Shown in pieces: positions 23,405 to 32,583 of a DNA stretch of 64,000 nucleotides. The DNA is from Bacteroidales bacterium (GTDB lineage Bacteria > Bacteroidota > Bacteroidia > Bacteroidales > Lentimicrobiaceae). Position 1 is the stretch's first letter. Every line of letters starts with the position of its first letter. The DNA lies in contig JAEUTG010000015.1 in assembly GCA_016788045.1 (NCBI GenBank), forward strand, positions 1-64,000. Direction: 5' to 3'. Made by a program: the position numbers and the translations under genes. Under the pieces are notes generated by a model that was not told the origin of the DNA, made no database searches, and worked only from the letters and a program-made list of their open reading frames with translations.

Positions 23405-24316
23405 TTACATCCACTTTTTCCGCTTGAACAGGAAAATCATGGATCCAGCCAGAAGAATCATGGTAGCCATCAGTAACCAGAATGAATAAGACCCGTTTTG
23501 CATTGGCAGGCTGACATTCATTCCATAAAGGCTCGCGATGAATGTAAGGGGAAGAAGGATGGACGAAATCAGGGTGAGTACTTTCATAATTTCGTTGGTA
23601 CGGTTGGTCTGCAGCGAATCAAACGTTTTTGAAAGGCCTTCAACAATTTCCTGGTAATCCTCGGTCATATCCCACATCTTCTGGTAATAGTCGAGAATGT
23701 TACCCCAGTATTCCTCCATGTTTTCGGCATAGCCTTCAATATCGCCGGATTCGAATTTATGGAAAAGCCTGAGCTGGGGCTTAAACACTGTGTTAACCAG
23801 AATGATATTCTTCCGCGTAAGCGATATTCTTTCAATGGTTCGTTCAGCTTTTTTGCTGAACAGGTCGCGGTTAATCAACTCAACCTCAACACCGAGTTTG
23901 CTCAGCAGTGAAAGTGATTCAAGCATCAGGTGTTCCAGGATTTTGTAGAGGAGCGCATCACTGGTCCCTACCTGCCTTACCATGTAATTATCTTCGGGTT
24001 CGCGTCCGCTGTTGAAAAGGTTTTTTACCACCCAGTGCGACTTGCCAATCGTGATGATGTAATCGCTTCCCCAGAAAATTTTAACTTCCTTTACTTTCAG
24101 AAATCTGTTCCAGCGATCGAAATAGGGAAAATGGAGAATCAGAAAATAATAATCGTCGTAGATATCGATTTTAGGACGCTGGTTTGTCCTGCTGCGGCAA
24201 TCTTCAATATCAAGGGGGTGAAAATGAAATTCATCCCTCAGAAACTGTAAATCATCATCGGTGGGGTCAAGTATATGATGCCACTTTAGCGTACCTATTT
24301 TAATGGTTTCAATCAT
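23405..24316 (-). CDS. corA: CorA family magnesium/cobalt transporter
   Basis: A 303-residue inner-membrane divalent cation channel. It has a long soluble N-terminal domain (about 1-245), two C-terminal membrane helices (about 246-264 and 278-297), and the signature GMN at residues 265-267 in YGMNV just after the first helix. The tail is basic (KRKKWM), as is usual. Length fits the family. It is transcribed alone, away from the divergent msrC gene; a CAAAAGTA word at 24382-24389 gives a minus-strand TACTTTTG that could be its -7 box. CorA versus the close ZntB branch cannot be separated by eye, but GMN context and size favour magnesium transport. Confidence 0.93.
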   Translation of the reverse strand: MIETIKIGTLKWHHILDPTDDDLQFLRDEFHFHPLDIEDCRSRTNQRPKIDIYDDYYFLILHFPYFDRWNRFLKVKEVKIFWGSDYIITIGKSHWVVKNLFNSGREPEDNYMVRQVGTSDALLYKILEHLMLESLSLLSKLGVEVELINRDLFSKKAERTIERISLTRKNIILVNTVFKPQLRLFHKFESGDIEGYAENMEEYWGNILDYYQKMWDMTEDYQEIVEGLSKTFDSLQTNRTNEIMKVLTLISSILLPLTFIASLYGMNVSLPMQNGSYSFWLLMATMILLAGSMIFLFKRKKWM

Positions 24317-24381
24317 GCGGACCTCCCGTTTTTAGGATGATTAATCAGTTATCTACATTCCGGTTGTTTGTTTTGGGTTTG

Positions 24382-24389
24382 CAAAAGTA
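24382..24389 (-). promoter_or_regulatory. Candidate -7 box of corA
   Basis: The minus strand reads TACTTTTG, a match to the Bacteroidota -7 element TAnnTTTG, 66 bases upstream of the corA ATG. No clear TTG at -33 was found, so the call is weak. Confidence 0.35.
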
Positions 24390-24527
24390 CGAATTAATTA
24401 CCAGTTAGCCGACCTGCTATCTTTATTCATCTTCAAACGTTTGATCAGGGAATGTGTATCCTTTGAAATATCATTGCAATAATTCAGCGCCTGAACGCAA
24501 CCAAATGGTTATTCATGTTGTTTTGTT

Positions 24528-24535
24528 TAACTTTG
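24528..24535 (+). promoter_or_regulatory. Candidate -7 box of the msrC-buk unit
   Basis: TAACTTTG matches TAnnTTTG and lies 40 bases upstream of the msrC ATG. The -33 position is poor. Confidence 0.4.
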
Positions 24536-24575
24536 AATCGTTCATAGACAGTCATAGAACCAAAATTATCCGTTT

Positions 24576-25034
24576 ATGGAAAAAGGAAAAAAGGAAGGAC
24601 GTTACCTCAGGCTTTGCACCCAGATCAAGGATTTATTGGTCAAAAGCCCTGACATTACCGCCGCAATGGCTACCGTTTCAGCCATTCTTTACAATAAAAT
24701 GGACTACTTTTTCTGGTGCGGATTTTACCGGGTTGATGGAAAGAGACTGATTGTCGGGCCTTACCAGGGCCCGGCTGCCTGCCAGATTCTCGAAGGTAAA
24801 GGTGTCTGTATTGCTTCCGTTGAACAAAGAGAAACCATCGTTGTGCCTGACGTACACCTGTTTCCCGGACACATTGCCTGTGACTCCAGATCACGGAGTG
24901 AGATTGTTGTTCCGGTCCGCAACAACGCGGGTGAAATAATTGCTGTGCTCGATGTTGACAGCAAGGATCTTAACTCCTTTGATGAAACCGATGCGGTTTA
25001 TCTTGAAAAGATCGTTTCCCTGCTGGCAAAGTGA
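24576..25034 (+). CDS. msrC: Free methionine-(R)-sulfoxide reductase, GAF domain
   Basis: A 152-residue cytoplasmic GAF-domain enzyme of the fRMsr (YebR) family, which reduces free methionine-R-sulfoxide with electrons from thioredoxin. The signatures are present: WCGFY (47-51), VGPYQGPAAC (60-69), GKGVC (74-78) and DVHLFPGHIACD (92-103), then SEIVVP. The three family cysteines correspond to Cys69, Cys78 and Cys102. Length is typical. Butyrate kinase follows after 67 bases on the same strand, so the two may be cotranscribed from the TAACTTTG box at 24528. A plain GAF sensor is unlikely because all three redox cysteines are kept. Confidence 0.9.
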   Translation: MEKGKKEGRYLRLCTQIKDLLVKSPDITAAMATVSAILYNKMDYFFWCGFYRVDGKRLIVGPYQGPAACQILEGKGVCIASVEQRETIVVPDVHLFPGHIACDSRSRSEIVVPVRNNAGEIIAVLDVDSKDLNSFDETDAVYLEKIVSLLAK

Positions 25035-25101
25035 TAGAAATCCTCACGACTGCTGCTGAATTACTGAAACTTTTTAACTTTACATTTTTAATTTTCATCC
25101 T

Positions 25102-26178
25102 ATGACACTCGGCATTGTATTGGTTATCAACCCCAAAAACACTTCTTCGAAGATTGCGGTTTACAAGGACTCAAAAATGTGTTTTCTGAAAACCATTAAA
25201 TACACCGACGAGCAGCTTGCTGCCTGCGGGAGTATACCCGGGCAGGTGGAAATGCGCAAAAAAGCCATACTTCAGGAACTGAAAGACAACGACATCAATG
25301 TTAATAAACTCCAGATTGTGGTTGCCCGAGGAGGCTTGATAAAACCTGTTAAATCGGGGGTATATGAAGTCAACCAGCTGATGCGTGAAGATCTGCTGAA
25401 AGGTGTGATGGGAATGCATGCAACCAACCTGGGCGGTATCATTGCCTCGGATATTGCTGCCCTCACCAATGCCAGGGCTATCATCGCTGATCCGGTGGTT
25501 GTTGATGAACTTGAAGACGTCGCCCGCATTTCCGGCCATCCGCTCTTCGAACGGAAATCGGTTTTTCACGCCCTTAATCAGAAAGTCGTTGCCCGGAAAT
25601 ATGCCAAATCCATCAGCCGCAAATATGAAGAGTTAAACCTGCTTGTTGTTCATGCCGGAGGGGGCGGTATTTCGGTAGGGGCCCATAAATCTGGCAAAGT
25701 TATCGATGTAAACCAGGCTTTCGACGGTGATGGACCCTTCTCCATGGAACGTGCCGGAACTCTTCCCACCGGTGACCTCATCAGGCTTTGCTTCAGCGGA
25801 AACTATACTGAACAGGAAATTCATCAAATGATCACTGCCAGGGGCGGATTATATGCCTATTTGGGTACCAACAACCTGAATACCATTGAAAAACGCATTA
25901 TTGATGGCGATGAAAAAGCCTCCTTCATTATGTATGCCATGGCCTATCAGGTAGCCAAAGAGGTTGGTGCCATGTGCACGGTACTCGAAGGTAAACCTGA
26001 TGCCATCATCCTCTCCGGCGACCTCTTTCACCAGCGTTTCTTCACCGAGCATGTAACCCGGAAAATCGAAAAAATTGCCCAGATCGCCATTTATCCCGAC
26101 GAAGACGATGTTGATGCACTTGCCATGAATGCCATCGGCGTCATGAAAGGAGAAATCGAAGTACTGGAATATAAATAG
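25102..26178 (+). CDS. buk: Butyrate kinase family protein
   Basis: A 358-residue acetokinase-superfamily enzyme. It would interconvert butyryl phosphate plus ADP with butyrate plus ATP, or use a branched-chain acid. Family features are HAGGGGISVGAH (about residues 195-206), FDGDGPFSMERAGTLPTGDL and IILSGDL near the C-terminus. Size matches Buk. The N-terminal phosphate-binding loop, usually NPGSTSTK, reads NPKNTSSK here, replacing the Gly-Ser pair by Lys-Asn at residues 12-13. Phosphotransbutyrylase (ptb), the usual partner, is not next to it. The family is clear; the exact substrate is not. Confidence 0.9.
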   Translation: MTLGIVLVINPKNTSSKIAVYKDSKMCFLKTIKYTDEQLAACGSIPGQVEMRKKAILQELKDNDINVNKLQIVVARGGLIKPVKSGVYEVNQLMREDLLKGVMGMHATNLGGIIASDIAALTNARAIIADPVVVDELEDVARISGHPLFERKSVFHALNQKVVARKYAKSISRKYEELNLLVVHAGGGGISVGAHKSGKVIDVNQAFDGDGPFSMERAGTLPTGDLIRLCFSGNYTEQEIHQMITARGGLYAYLGTNNLNTIEKRIIDGDEKASFIMYAMAYQVAKEVGAMCTVLEGKPDAIILSGDLFHQRFFTEHVTRKIEKIAQIAIYPDEDDVDALAMNAIGVMKGEIEVLEYK

Positions 26179-26287
26179 ACCCATAGCTGCTTTCTTTTTC
26201 CCGGAAATTGAAAACATCGCCGAATGCATTTATCGTTGTGTAAATACCAGCAATTAACTCTCTGGTTTTCTGCCTTCAAACTTAACA

Positions 26288-26317
26288 TTGCGGTAATATT
26301 GCTTTTTTTTATCTTTG
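26288..26317 (+). promoter_or_regulatory. Promoter of gldE-gldD
   Basis: TTG at 26288-26290, a 19-base spacer and TATCTTTG at 26310-26317 match the Bacteroidota housekeeping promoter (TTG, 19-21 bases, TAnnTTTG) exactly. Transcription would start near 26324, about 36 bases before the gldE start. Confidence 0.8.
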
Positions 26318-26359
26318 CGTCATTGATATTAACTATCAGGCCTTTAAAACAATAATACT

Positions 26360-27709
26360 TTGGCAGACCCCGATTTAGAACCCTCTTTGCAGTTGTGGGG
26401 AGCTTTGCTCAACATATACTCCGGACCTGTTACTCCCGGTATCATCATCAGCCTCCTGCTAATCGTTGTATTACTCATGCTCTCAGCAGCCATCAGTGGT
26501 TCGGAAATTGCCATGTTTTCGCTCAGCCCGGCAGAACTGAACGACATCCGGAATTCTAACAACAAAACCAATCAACTGATTATTCACCTGCTGGAGAAAC
26601 CCAAAAGACTCATCGCCACCATCCTTATTGCCAATAACTTTGTAAATGTTTCCATTGTGATTCTTTCGTCCTATGTTATGGCTGGGTTATTCGATTTTTC
26701 AGGATCACCTCTGATGGGTTTTTTTATTCAGGTGATCGTTGTAACTGCCTTGCTGCTGCTCTTCGGCGAAATCATGCCAAAAATATATGCGTCTCAAAAC
26801 GTAAGATCTTTCGCCAGATTTATGGCCAAACCCCTGCTGATCATGCGAAGGATTTTTTATCCCCTCAGTTCAGTACTTGTTCAGTCAACTTCCATTATCG
26901 ACAAGCGGATTGCCAGAAAAGGCCATGAAATATCCATTGATGACCTTTCCGAAGCGCTTGAACTTACTACGTCCGACAACAAAACCCCCGAAGAAGAAAA
27001 GAAAATCCTGAAAGGAATCGTAAAATTCGGCGATACCTCTGTCCGTGAAATCATGAGACCGAGAATTGATGTTACTGCCGTCGATGACAACACATCCTAC
27101 ATCAAGCTGATGGGTATCATTCTCGACTCAGGCTACTCGCGCATTCCTGTGTACCATGAGAATTTTGATCATGTAACCGGAATTCTCTACATCAAGGACC
27201 TGCTTCCCCACTTCAACCAAAGTGACGACTTCAACTGGCAGCAACTGCAGCGTCCGGCATTTTTTATTCCTGAAAACAAGCGCATCAACGACCTGCTTCA
27301 GGAATTCCAGGCCAAAAAAATTCACCTTGCCGTGGCGGTTGATGAATACGGGGGCACCTCAGGAATCGTCACGCTGGAAGATATCCTTGAGGAAATAGTC
27401 GGCGAAATAAACGATGAATTTGACTCAGAAAGTGACAACATTCATTATTCGAAAATCGACGACAACAACTATATTTTCGAAGGAAAAACCCTGCTGAATG
27501 ACTTCTGCAAACTGCTGGGAATTGAAGACCGGATTTTTGATGAAGCCAAAGGGGAATCAGATACCCTGGCCGGCCTGATGCTTGAACTGGCTGGTAAAAT
27601 TCCCGAAACCAGTGAGAAATTCCGTTTCGATAAATACGTTTTTCAGGCTGAAACCGTTGATAAGAGACGTATTAAAAAAATCAGGGTGATCATTGATCAG
27701 AACAATTGA
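26360..27709 (+). CDS. gldE: GldE, CBS/CorC-domain membrane protein of the gliding/T9SS set
   Basis: A 449-residue protein of the hemolysin-C/CorC superfamily. It has an N-terminal DUF21-type membrane domain (helices about 27-47, 85-110 and 118-136, with GEIMPK at 136-141), two CBS motifs (about 232-285 and 296-350, with VDEYGGTSGIVTLEDILEEIVGEI), and a C-terminal CorC_HlyC domain (about 365-445). In flavobacteria GldE is a paralogue-like partner linked to GldD and the gliding/T9SS machinery. The start is a TTG: an in-frame stop lies five codons upstream, and the next Met is inside the first membrane helix. gldD follows after 40 bases in the same operon. Confidence 0.9.
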   Translation: MADPDLEPSLQLWGALLNIYSGPVTPGIIISLLLIVVLLMLSAAISGSEIAMFSLSPAELNDIRNSNNKTNQLIIHLLEKPKRLIATILIANNFVNVSIVILSSYVMAGLFDFSGSPLMGFFIQVIVVTALLLLFGEIMPKIYASQNVRSFARFMAKPLLIMRRIFYPLSSVLVQSTSIIDKRIARKGHEISIDDLSEALELTTSDNKTPEEEKKILKGIVKFGDTSVREIMRPRIDVTAVDDNTSYIKLMGIILDSGYSRIPVYHENFDHVTGILYIKDLLPHFNQSDDFNWQQLQRPAFFIPENKRINDLLQEFQAKKIHLAVAVDEYGGTSGIVTLEDILEEIVGEINDEFDSESDNIHYSKIDDNNYIFEGKTLLNDFCKLLGIEDRIFDEAKGESDTLAGLMLELAGKIPETSEKFRFDKYVFQAETVDKRRIKKIRVIIDQNN

Positions 27710-27749
27710 GGTGTTCTCCTGTAACTGATTGTTGCCTTAATCCGGTTAA

Positions 27750-28349
27750 ATGAACTTTAAAAACTCCCTTCTCAGGTCAGCCATCCCCGGTTTTGCCGGC
27801 TTAGTGTTCTCCCTTTTGCTTGCTTCTTGCAGCGAGACTCCCGCCCCAAAACCTGAAGGCTATTTCAGGATTGATCTGCCTGAAAAAAAATATCAGATCC
27901 TCGACAGCATTTTTCCGTATAGTTTTCAATATCCGGTGTATGCAAGCATCACCCGGGACCCCAACGCTCCCGGTGAAGCAAACTGGATTAACGTTGATTT
28001 TCCCCGTTTTAAAGGTCGGCTCCACCTGAGTTATAAGCCGGTAAAAAACAATCTTTCCGTATTTACTGAAGATGCCCACGCCCTGGTTGTCAAACATATA
28101 CCCAAAGCTTCTGCCATAGAAGAGGTACGTATTGAAAATGCCGGTCGCAGGGTTTTCGGACTTATCTACGACATCCGTGGTTCGGGAGCTGCCTCACCCT
28201 ATCAGTTTTACGTGACCGACAGCACAGGTCATTTTCTCAGGGGTGCCCTGTATTTCAGTGTCCTGCCCAACAATGATTCCCTGGCCCCGGTCATCGATTT
28301 CATCAAAGCCGATGTCCTCCATCTGCTCGAAACCCTTGAGTGGAAATGA
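27750..28349 (+). CDS. gldD: GldD gliding motility lipoprotein
   Basis: A 199-residue lipoprotein with signal peptide and lipobox LLASC (Cys27). The mature N-terminus carries the GldD pattern PKPEGYFRIDLPEKKY. GldD is needed for gliding and T9SS function in Flavobacterium. It sits directly downstream of gldE, which is the conserved order, and this synteny strengthens both calls. The frame ends 91 bases before the next gene, which has its own promoter-like box. Confidence 0.92.
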   Translation: MNFKNSLLRSAIPGFAGLVFSLLLASCSETPAPKPEGYFRIDLPEKKYQILDSIFPYSFQYPVYASITRDPNAPGEANWINVDFPRFKGRLHLSYKPVKNNLSVFTEDAHALVVKHIPKASAIEEVRIENAGRRVFGLIYDIRGSGAASPYQFYVTDSTGHFLRGALYFSVLPNNDSLAPVIDFIKADVLHLLETLEWK

Positions 28350-28413
28350 CAATTCAGTTTTTTACTGCATATTTCTTGTCTGTTTTCCTGTAAGCCTGAT
28401 GGTCTGATTTCTT

Positions 28414-28421
28414 TATATTTG
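28414..28421 (+). promoter_or_regulatory. Candidate -7 box of the GH109-type gene
   Basis: TATATTTG matches TAnnTTTG and lies 19 bases upstream of the ATG, implying a leader of about a dozen bases. The -33 region lacks a clear TTG. Confidence 0.45.
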
Positions 28422-28440
28422 CCTGTATAAAGCAACATCT

Positions 28441-29850
28441 ATGAAGAAAAACAACGGACGGCGCGACTTTCTGAAACTTGCTGCCCTGGGAACTGCAGCG
28501 CTCGGATTGGGTTCTCTGGGTAATGCCCTTGCTACAGATTTATCCGACAATGGTTATATGCCTGCCGCTGATCCCCCTGTGCGCAAGGGGAAACCGGTAA
28601 TGGGCCTGCGCTGCGAACCTCTGAACACCGTGAGAATTGCCATCATTGGCCTGGGCATGCGCGGTGAAGATGCTGTCCGTCGCCTTTTGCTGATTGAAGG
28701 TGTAAAAATTACCGCTGTCTGCGATCTGGTTCCCGGTTTTGTTAAAGAAGCCAATAAAAAAATCACCGGGGCCGGCCATCCGCCAGCAGCCGAATACATG
28801 GGCGAAACCGACTGGATGAAAGTGTGTGAAAGGGAAGATGTAGATCTGGTATACAACTGTACCCCCTGGGACCTGCATACACCAATAGCGGTATATGCGA
28901 TGAAAAACGGGAAACACACAGCCCTTGAAGTACCCGCCGCCCTTACCCTCTCAGAATGCTGGCAACTGGTCGATACAGCCGAAGAGACCCAACGTCATTG
29001 TATGATGCTTGAAAACTGCTGTTACGACTTTTTTGAACTGGCTACCCTGAATATGGCCCGCAATGGGGTTTTCGGCGAGATTCTCCATGCTGAAGGGGCA
29101 TATATTCACGATCTGAGGGAACTCAAATTTCTCAAACAGAGCGAAGGAGGATATTACAACTTCTGGCGGCTCGAACACAGTAAAAAGCACAATGGTAACC
29201 TCTACCCTACTCATGGTCTGGGCCCGATCGCACAAATCATGGGCATAAACCGCGGCGACCGCTTCGATTACCTCACTTCCATGTCAACAAAACAGGCTGG
29301 ACTGAGTCTTTTTGCAGCTGAAAAATTCGGCCCTGGTTCGCCTGAAGCCATTCAGACTTATCAGCTTGGCGATATGAACACCACGCTGATTCGTACAGTA
29401 AATGGCCGCACGCTGATGGTGCAGCACGATACCACCAGCCCGCGACCCTACAACCGTCTGCACCTGATCAGCGGAACCAAAGGGATGGCCCGCAAGTGGC
29501 CCAAACCAGCCATCGCCCTTGAACCCAATGCACACACCTATCTCGTACCTGAAGAATTCGAGAAACTAAGGTCGGAATATGAACATCCACTGGTTAATCA
29601 GATAGGTGAAAAAGCAAAACAGGTCGGTGGCCATGGTGGCATGGACTTTATAATGGATTACCGCCTCATTTACTGCCTGCGCAACGGCTTGCCGCTCGAC
29701 CAGGATGTTTACGATGCCGCTGCCTGGTCATGCATTGTTCCGCTGAGTGAACAATCGCTGGTGAACCGCAGCAGCAGTGTAGATATCCCCGACTTTACCC
29801 GAGGCGCCTGGGAAACCGCCCAACCCTGGCCGGTGGTTACGGTGGATTAA
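28441..29850 (+). CDS. Glycoside hydrolase family 109-type protein (Gfo/Idh/MocA fold), Tat-exported
   Basis: A 469-residue protein with a twin-arginine signal (RRDFLK at residues 7-12, then a hydrophobic Ala/Leu stretch). A Rossmann NAD-binding domain follows (IAIIGLGMRGEDAVRR, about 66-81), then the Gfo/Idh/MocA C-terminal domain. Segments YNCTPWDLHTPIAVYAMKNGKH and GGHGGMDFIMDYRLIYCLRNGLPLDQDVYDAA, together with NRSSSVDIPDFTRGAW near the end, are typical of GH109. That family includes NAD-dependent alpha-N-acetylgalactosaminidases. Tat export fits an enzyme that must fold with NAD in the cytoplasm. The exact sugar is inferred from the family; some GH109-like members are plain oxidoreductases. 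Confidence 0.85.
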   Translation: MKKNNGRRDFLKLAALGTAALGLGSLGNALATDLSDNGYMPAADPPVRKGKPVMGLRCEPLNTVRIAIIGLGMRGEDAVRRLLLIEGVKITAVCDLVPGFVKEANKKITGAGHPPAAEYMGETDWMKVCEREDVDLVYNCTPWDLHTPIAVYAMKNGKHTALEVPAALTLSECWQLVDTAEETQRHCMMLENCCYDFFELATLNMARNGVFGEILHAEGAYIHDLRELKFLKQSEGGYYNFWRLEHSKKHNGNLYPTHGLGPIAQIMGINRGDRFDYLTSMSTKQAGLSLFAAEKFGPGSPEAIQTYQLGDMNTTLIRTVNGRTLMVQHDTTSPRPYNRLHLISGTKGMARKWPKPAIALEPNAHTYLVPEEFEKLRSEYEHPLVNQIGEKAKQVGGHGGMDFIMDYRLIYCLRNGLPLDQDVYDAAAWSCIVPLSEQSLVNRSSSVDIPDFTRGAWETAQPWPVVTVD

Positions 29851-30268
29851 TTCTGATAAGGCGGCTGTAAACAAATTCAAATTTTCCTGACATGCCACGG
29901 GCCGGGCTCCCCTCACTTATCTGAACCGGGATACTTATTTCGGATTGATTTTATGCATGTACCAAAAACCGGATTCTCCATCCTGCTGCAGAATCTGCCT
30001 AATTTTGTGAGCCCGACAGCCTGGTATTCTTTTGTGCCTGTCAGCTATTCCCTGAGTCTATGTATTTATACGTATTTAAATACCTGCTACTCGGTATATT
30101 TTAGTGCCGATATTCAACCCAACGCATAGTTAACAACTTGTTTTACAATACTATAAATTAATAATAATGGTTCAATATACGTTATAGATGCCAAAAATAC
30201 ATCAAACTTTGTCTGCGCGCCTGTTGTTGATTTAATGCACCAATCATTAATCATTAAAAATTATAAAC
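29851..30268. other. Gene-free stretch upstream of the T9SS-sorted protein
   Basis: About 420 bases with no credible gene. The right part is AT-rich and includes a GTTAACAACTTGTT segment near 30129. No exact TAnnTTTG promoter was found, though the promoter of the next gene should be here. Confidence 0.5.
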
Positions 30269-31531
30269 ATGAAAAAAAACTTACTCATTATTTCTGTTCT
30301 TTTATTGGCAACCACAGGATATAGCCAATGGATACCCATTCCGGTTGAAAGTGCCACCACGCCTGTTGTTGCCCTCACGGGCATGGAAGGCACATTGTTT
30401 GCAGGTTTCAATGGGGATGGAATATTCGTGTCATCCGATTCAGGAGATTCCTGGTCTGATGTTTCTGGTGACCTGCCCAATAAAAATATCAATTATATTT
30501 TCGGAGCCACAACCGATGAACCTTACCTGGTGGGTACTCAGGGAGGGCCTTTTGTGGGAGGCATTATCAACGGAAACGGACAATACATCAATGCCACAGG
30601 TACGGGGCTACCCAGTACCGATATCACCTACTTTGGAAAAGCAGATGATGTGGAAGAACTCTGGGTTGTTGGAACCCGCAATCAGGGTGTGTTTACGGCC
30701 CCCGATAATGAAAATCTTGTTTGGAATGCCGCCAATAGTGGTTTAAGTGGTGATGCATTAAATATCAATGGTTTAAGTGGTTACAGCGACGATACAGACA
30801 CCTGGGCTTTGAGCACTGACAATGGCATCTATTTTTCCCAAAATCAGTTTGCCACCTGGACAGTGGGAAACAATGGCCTTTCGGGCGACCAGCTCATTGT
30901 GACAGCTTCGATGGTACTCAATACCTTAACCCTTATCACCACTCATGACGGAGCCTTTATGTCAAGTGATCTGGGGCAAAGCTGGTCACCACTGATTGAA
31001 GATGTGAAATTTAACACACTTACATTTGCCATTGATTACAATTCCGGGCAGGCTGCTATCTTCTTTTTGGGGGAAAGTTCCTATGTCACAAACGACTTCA
31101 TTAATTTTACAAGTCTGGTTACTCCGGGCGAAATTATTGCCGCCACAACTTCTGCAACCGATTTATTTATTGCTACAGCCTCATCGAAAAACAGCAATAC
31201 CTCCGGTGGTCTTTACCGTCAACCCATTTCGACCGTTATAACCTCGATTTCCGGGCCTGCAGAATCCGTTTCACTGGCGAAACTTCAGCAAAATAACCCC
31301 AACCCGTTTTCACAATCTACCACCATCAATTACTCAGTGAATGAGTCAGATCTGGTAACCATCCGGATGTACGATATGCTGGGCAGAGAAATCAGTACTT
31401 TGGTCAACGGGTTCACTGCTGCCGGAAATCATCAGGTGACTTTTGAAAATGCAAACCTGCCTTCGGGATTGTATTATGCTGTTTTAAAAACCGGAAAACA
31501 TTCTGCACAAATAAAAATGATCAAAGAATAA
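30269..31531 (+). CDS. Secreted beta-propeller-like protein with type IX sorting domain
   Basis: A 420-residue protein with signal peptide MKKNLLIISVLLLATTGYSQ. The body has repeated Asp-box/BNR-like motifs (SSDSGDSWSDV, SSDLGQSWSPL) separated by short beta-strand-rich units, suggesting a propeller like those of sialidase-type or YCF48-type proteins. The last 80 or so residues, from LQQNNPNPFSQSTTINYSV to QIKMIKE, are a standard type A T9SS C-terminal sorting domain (NPNPF, MLGREI, LPSGLYY). It is therefore exported through the outer membrane and probably anchored or released at the surface. Ligand or enzymatic role is unknown. A strong terminator follows. Confidence 0.88.
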   Translation: MKKNLLIISVLLLATTGYSQWIPIPVESATTPVVALTGMEGTLFAGFNGDGIFVSSDSGDSWSDVSGDLPNKNINYIFGATTDEPYLVGTQGGPFVGGIINGNGQYINATGTGLPSTDITYFGKADDVEELWVVGTRNQGVFTAPDNENLVWNAANSGLSGDALNINGLSGYSDDTDTWALSTDNGIYFSQNQFATWTVGNNGLSGDQLIVTASMVLNTLTLITTHDGAFMSSDLGQSWSPLIEDVKFNTLTFAIDYNSGQAAIFFLGESSYVTNDFINFTSLVTPGEIIAATTSATDLFIATASSKNSNTSGGLYRQPISTVITSISGPAESVSLAKLQQNNPNPFSQSTTINYSVNESDLVTIRMYDMLGREISTLVNGFTAAGNHQVTFENANLPSGLYYAVLKTGKHSAQIKMIKE

Positions 31532-31552
31532 CCTCAGCATTTTTCCCGATAT

Positions 31553-31585
31553 AAGCCTGTAACATATTCTGTTATGGGCTTTTTT
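31553..31585 (+). terminator. Intrinsic terminator after the T9SS-sorted protein
   Basis: A 12-bp stem, 31553-31564 with 31570-31581, with two G-U wobbles, a 5-base loop and a T-run (cttttttg) starts 22 bases past the stop codon. Confidence 0.85.
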
Positions 31586-32040
31586 GATTTTTTCTGTCAG
31601 CAGTATAATGGTCCATCGACAAGTTTGTCCTGTCAGAATATCATTCAGTAGCCTGTTCATCTCTTGACATATGAAAAGTACAATAACTTGCAGATTCTGT
31701 TTGCCTGATTGTTTGGGATTTCAGTCAGATTGGCTTTAATTTGAATCCGGTAACGCTGTTTACCAATATTTTTCAACCAGTATATATATCTGTTTATCAA
31801 TGCTATAGTTAATTTTTTGAGTTATTACCCTGTAGGCATTAAATGCGATGCGAAACCTTACCGATGAATTAGTTGTTATTGAAGTGGTTCGTATCTGGTT
31901 GAAATACAAACCTTGATGTGGCAGTATTCAGTTAACTCAAAAGAACCCTGAGGTCTTAAAAGCTCTCCAAAATCAACTTACCCGGTTCTTCCGGTTTCAA
32001 AATCAGGTTTGACCTTCAGTTCTACTAAAAACCCAAAACA
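31586..32040. other. Gene-free stretch before the first small lipoprotein gene
   Basis: About 455 bases without a credible gene. I see no strong repeat and no exact promoter box. Confidence 0.5.
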
Positions 32041-32583
32041 ATGCAAAAAATCACCCGTAACCGAAGCCGCTTTAACAGAGTTATGAAACAGATGAAAGCC
32101 TTCAGATTTATAGCATTCATTGGCGCTCTCGGTTTCATTTTAACGGGTTGTCCCTACGAGTCCAGGGTTCCTGTCGATGATGTTTCCAACGGAAAAGTAG
32201 ATATGGCGCTGCTTGGAAAATACACAGAAAAGTCTTCCGAAGAATATATCTTTGACATTACCAGCGAAGGCAATCAGTATCGGATTACCAAAAAGAAACT
32301 GAACAGTGAGGATGAACCAACCATTTACATCGGTTATACATCAAAAGTTGGTGCAAATCAGTACCTTAACATTCGTGAAGAAGGCTCATCTGCTTATACC
32401 AAATACTACATCTACAAGCTGGAAGTAATTAGCGAAGGCCGCATCAGGCTAAAGGGTGTATCTGATAACATTACCGAAGAGTTTGTTACCTCTGCAGAGT
32501 TTCGTGCTTTCATTGCGAAGTATGAAAACCTCAGCTTCTTTTTCGATAAAGACGAGGAGAAAACACTCTATAAAGAAAACTAA
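32041..32583 (+). CDS. Small lipoprotein of unknown function
   Basis: A 180-residue protein with a basic N-terminus, a hydrophobic stretch and lipobox ILTGC (Cys37), followed by PYESRVPVDD. The mature part of about 140 residues is rich in charged residues and predicted strands (EEYIFDI, YRITKK, TIYIGYTSKV, RIRLKGV) and looks like a small beta-barrel or lipocalin-like fold. No family is recognised with confidence; similar CPYES-type lipoproteins occur in Bacteroidota. Met15 or Met18 would also work as starts and give a more usual signal length. Confidence 0.7.
   Translation: MQKITRNRSRFNRVMKQMKAFRFIAFIGALGFILTGCPYESRVPVDDVSNGKVDMALLGKYTEKSSEEYIFDITSEGNQYRITKKKLNSEDEPTIYIGYTSKVGANQYLNIREEGSSAYTKYYIYKLEVISEGRIRLKGVSDNITEEFVTSAEFRAFIAKYENLSFFFDKDEEKTLYKEN

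Noticed and set aside
24454-24750. Alternative plus-strand frame overlapping the start of msrC.
   Set aside because: It is out of phase with the strongly supported fRMsr frame and has no family features.
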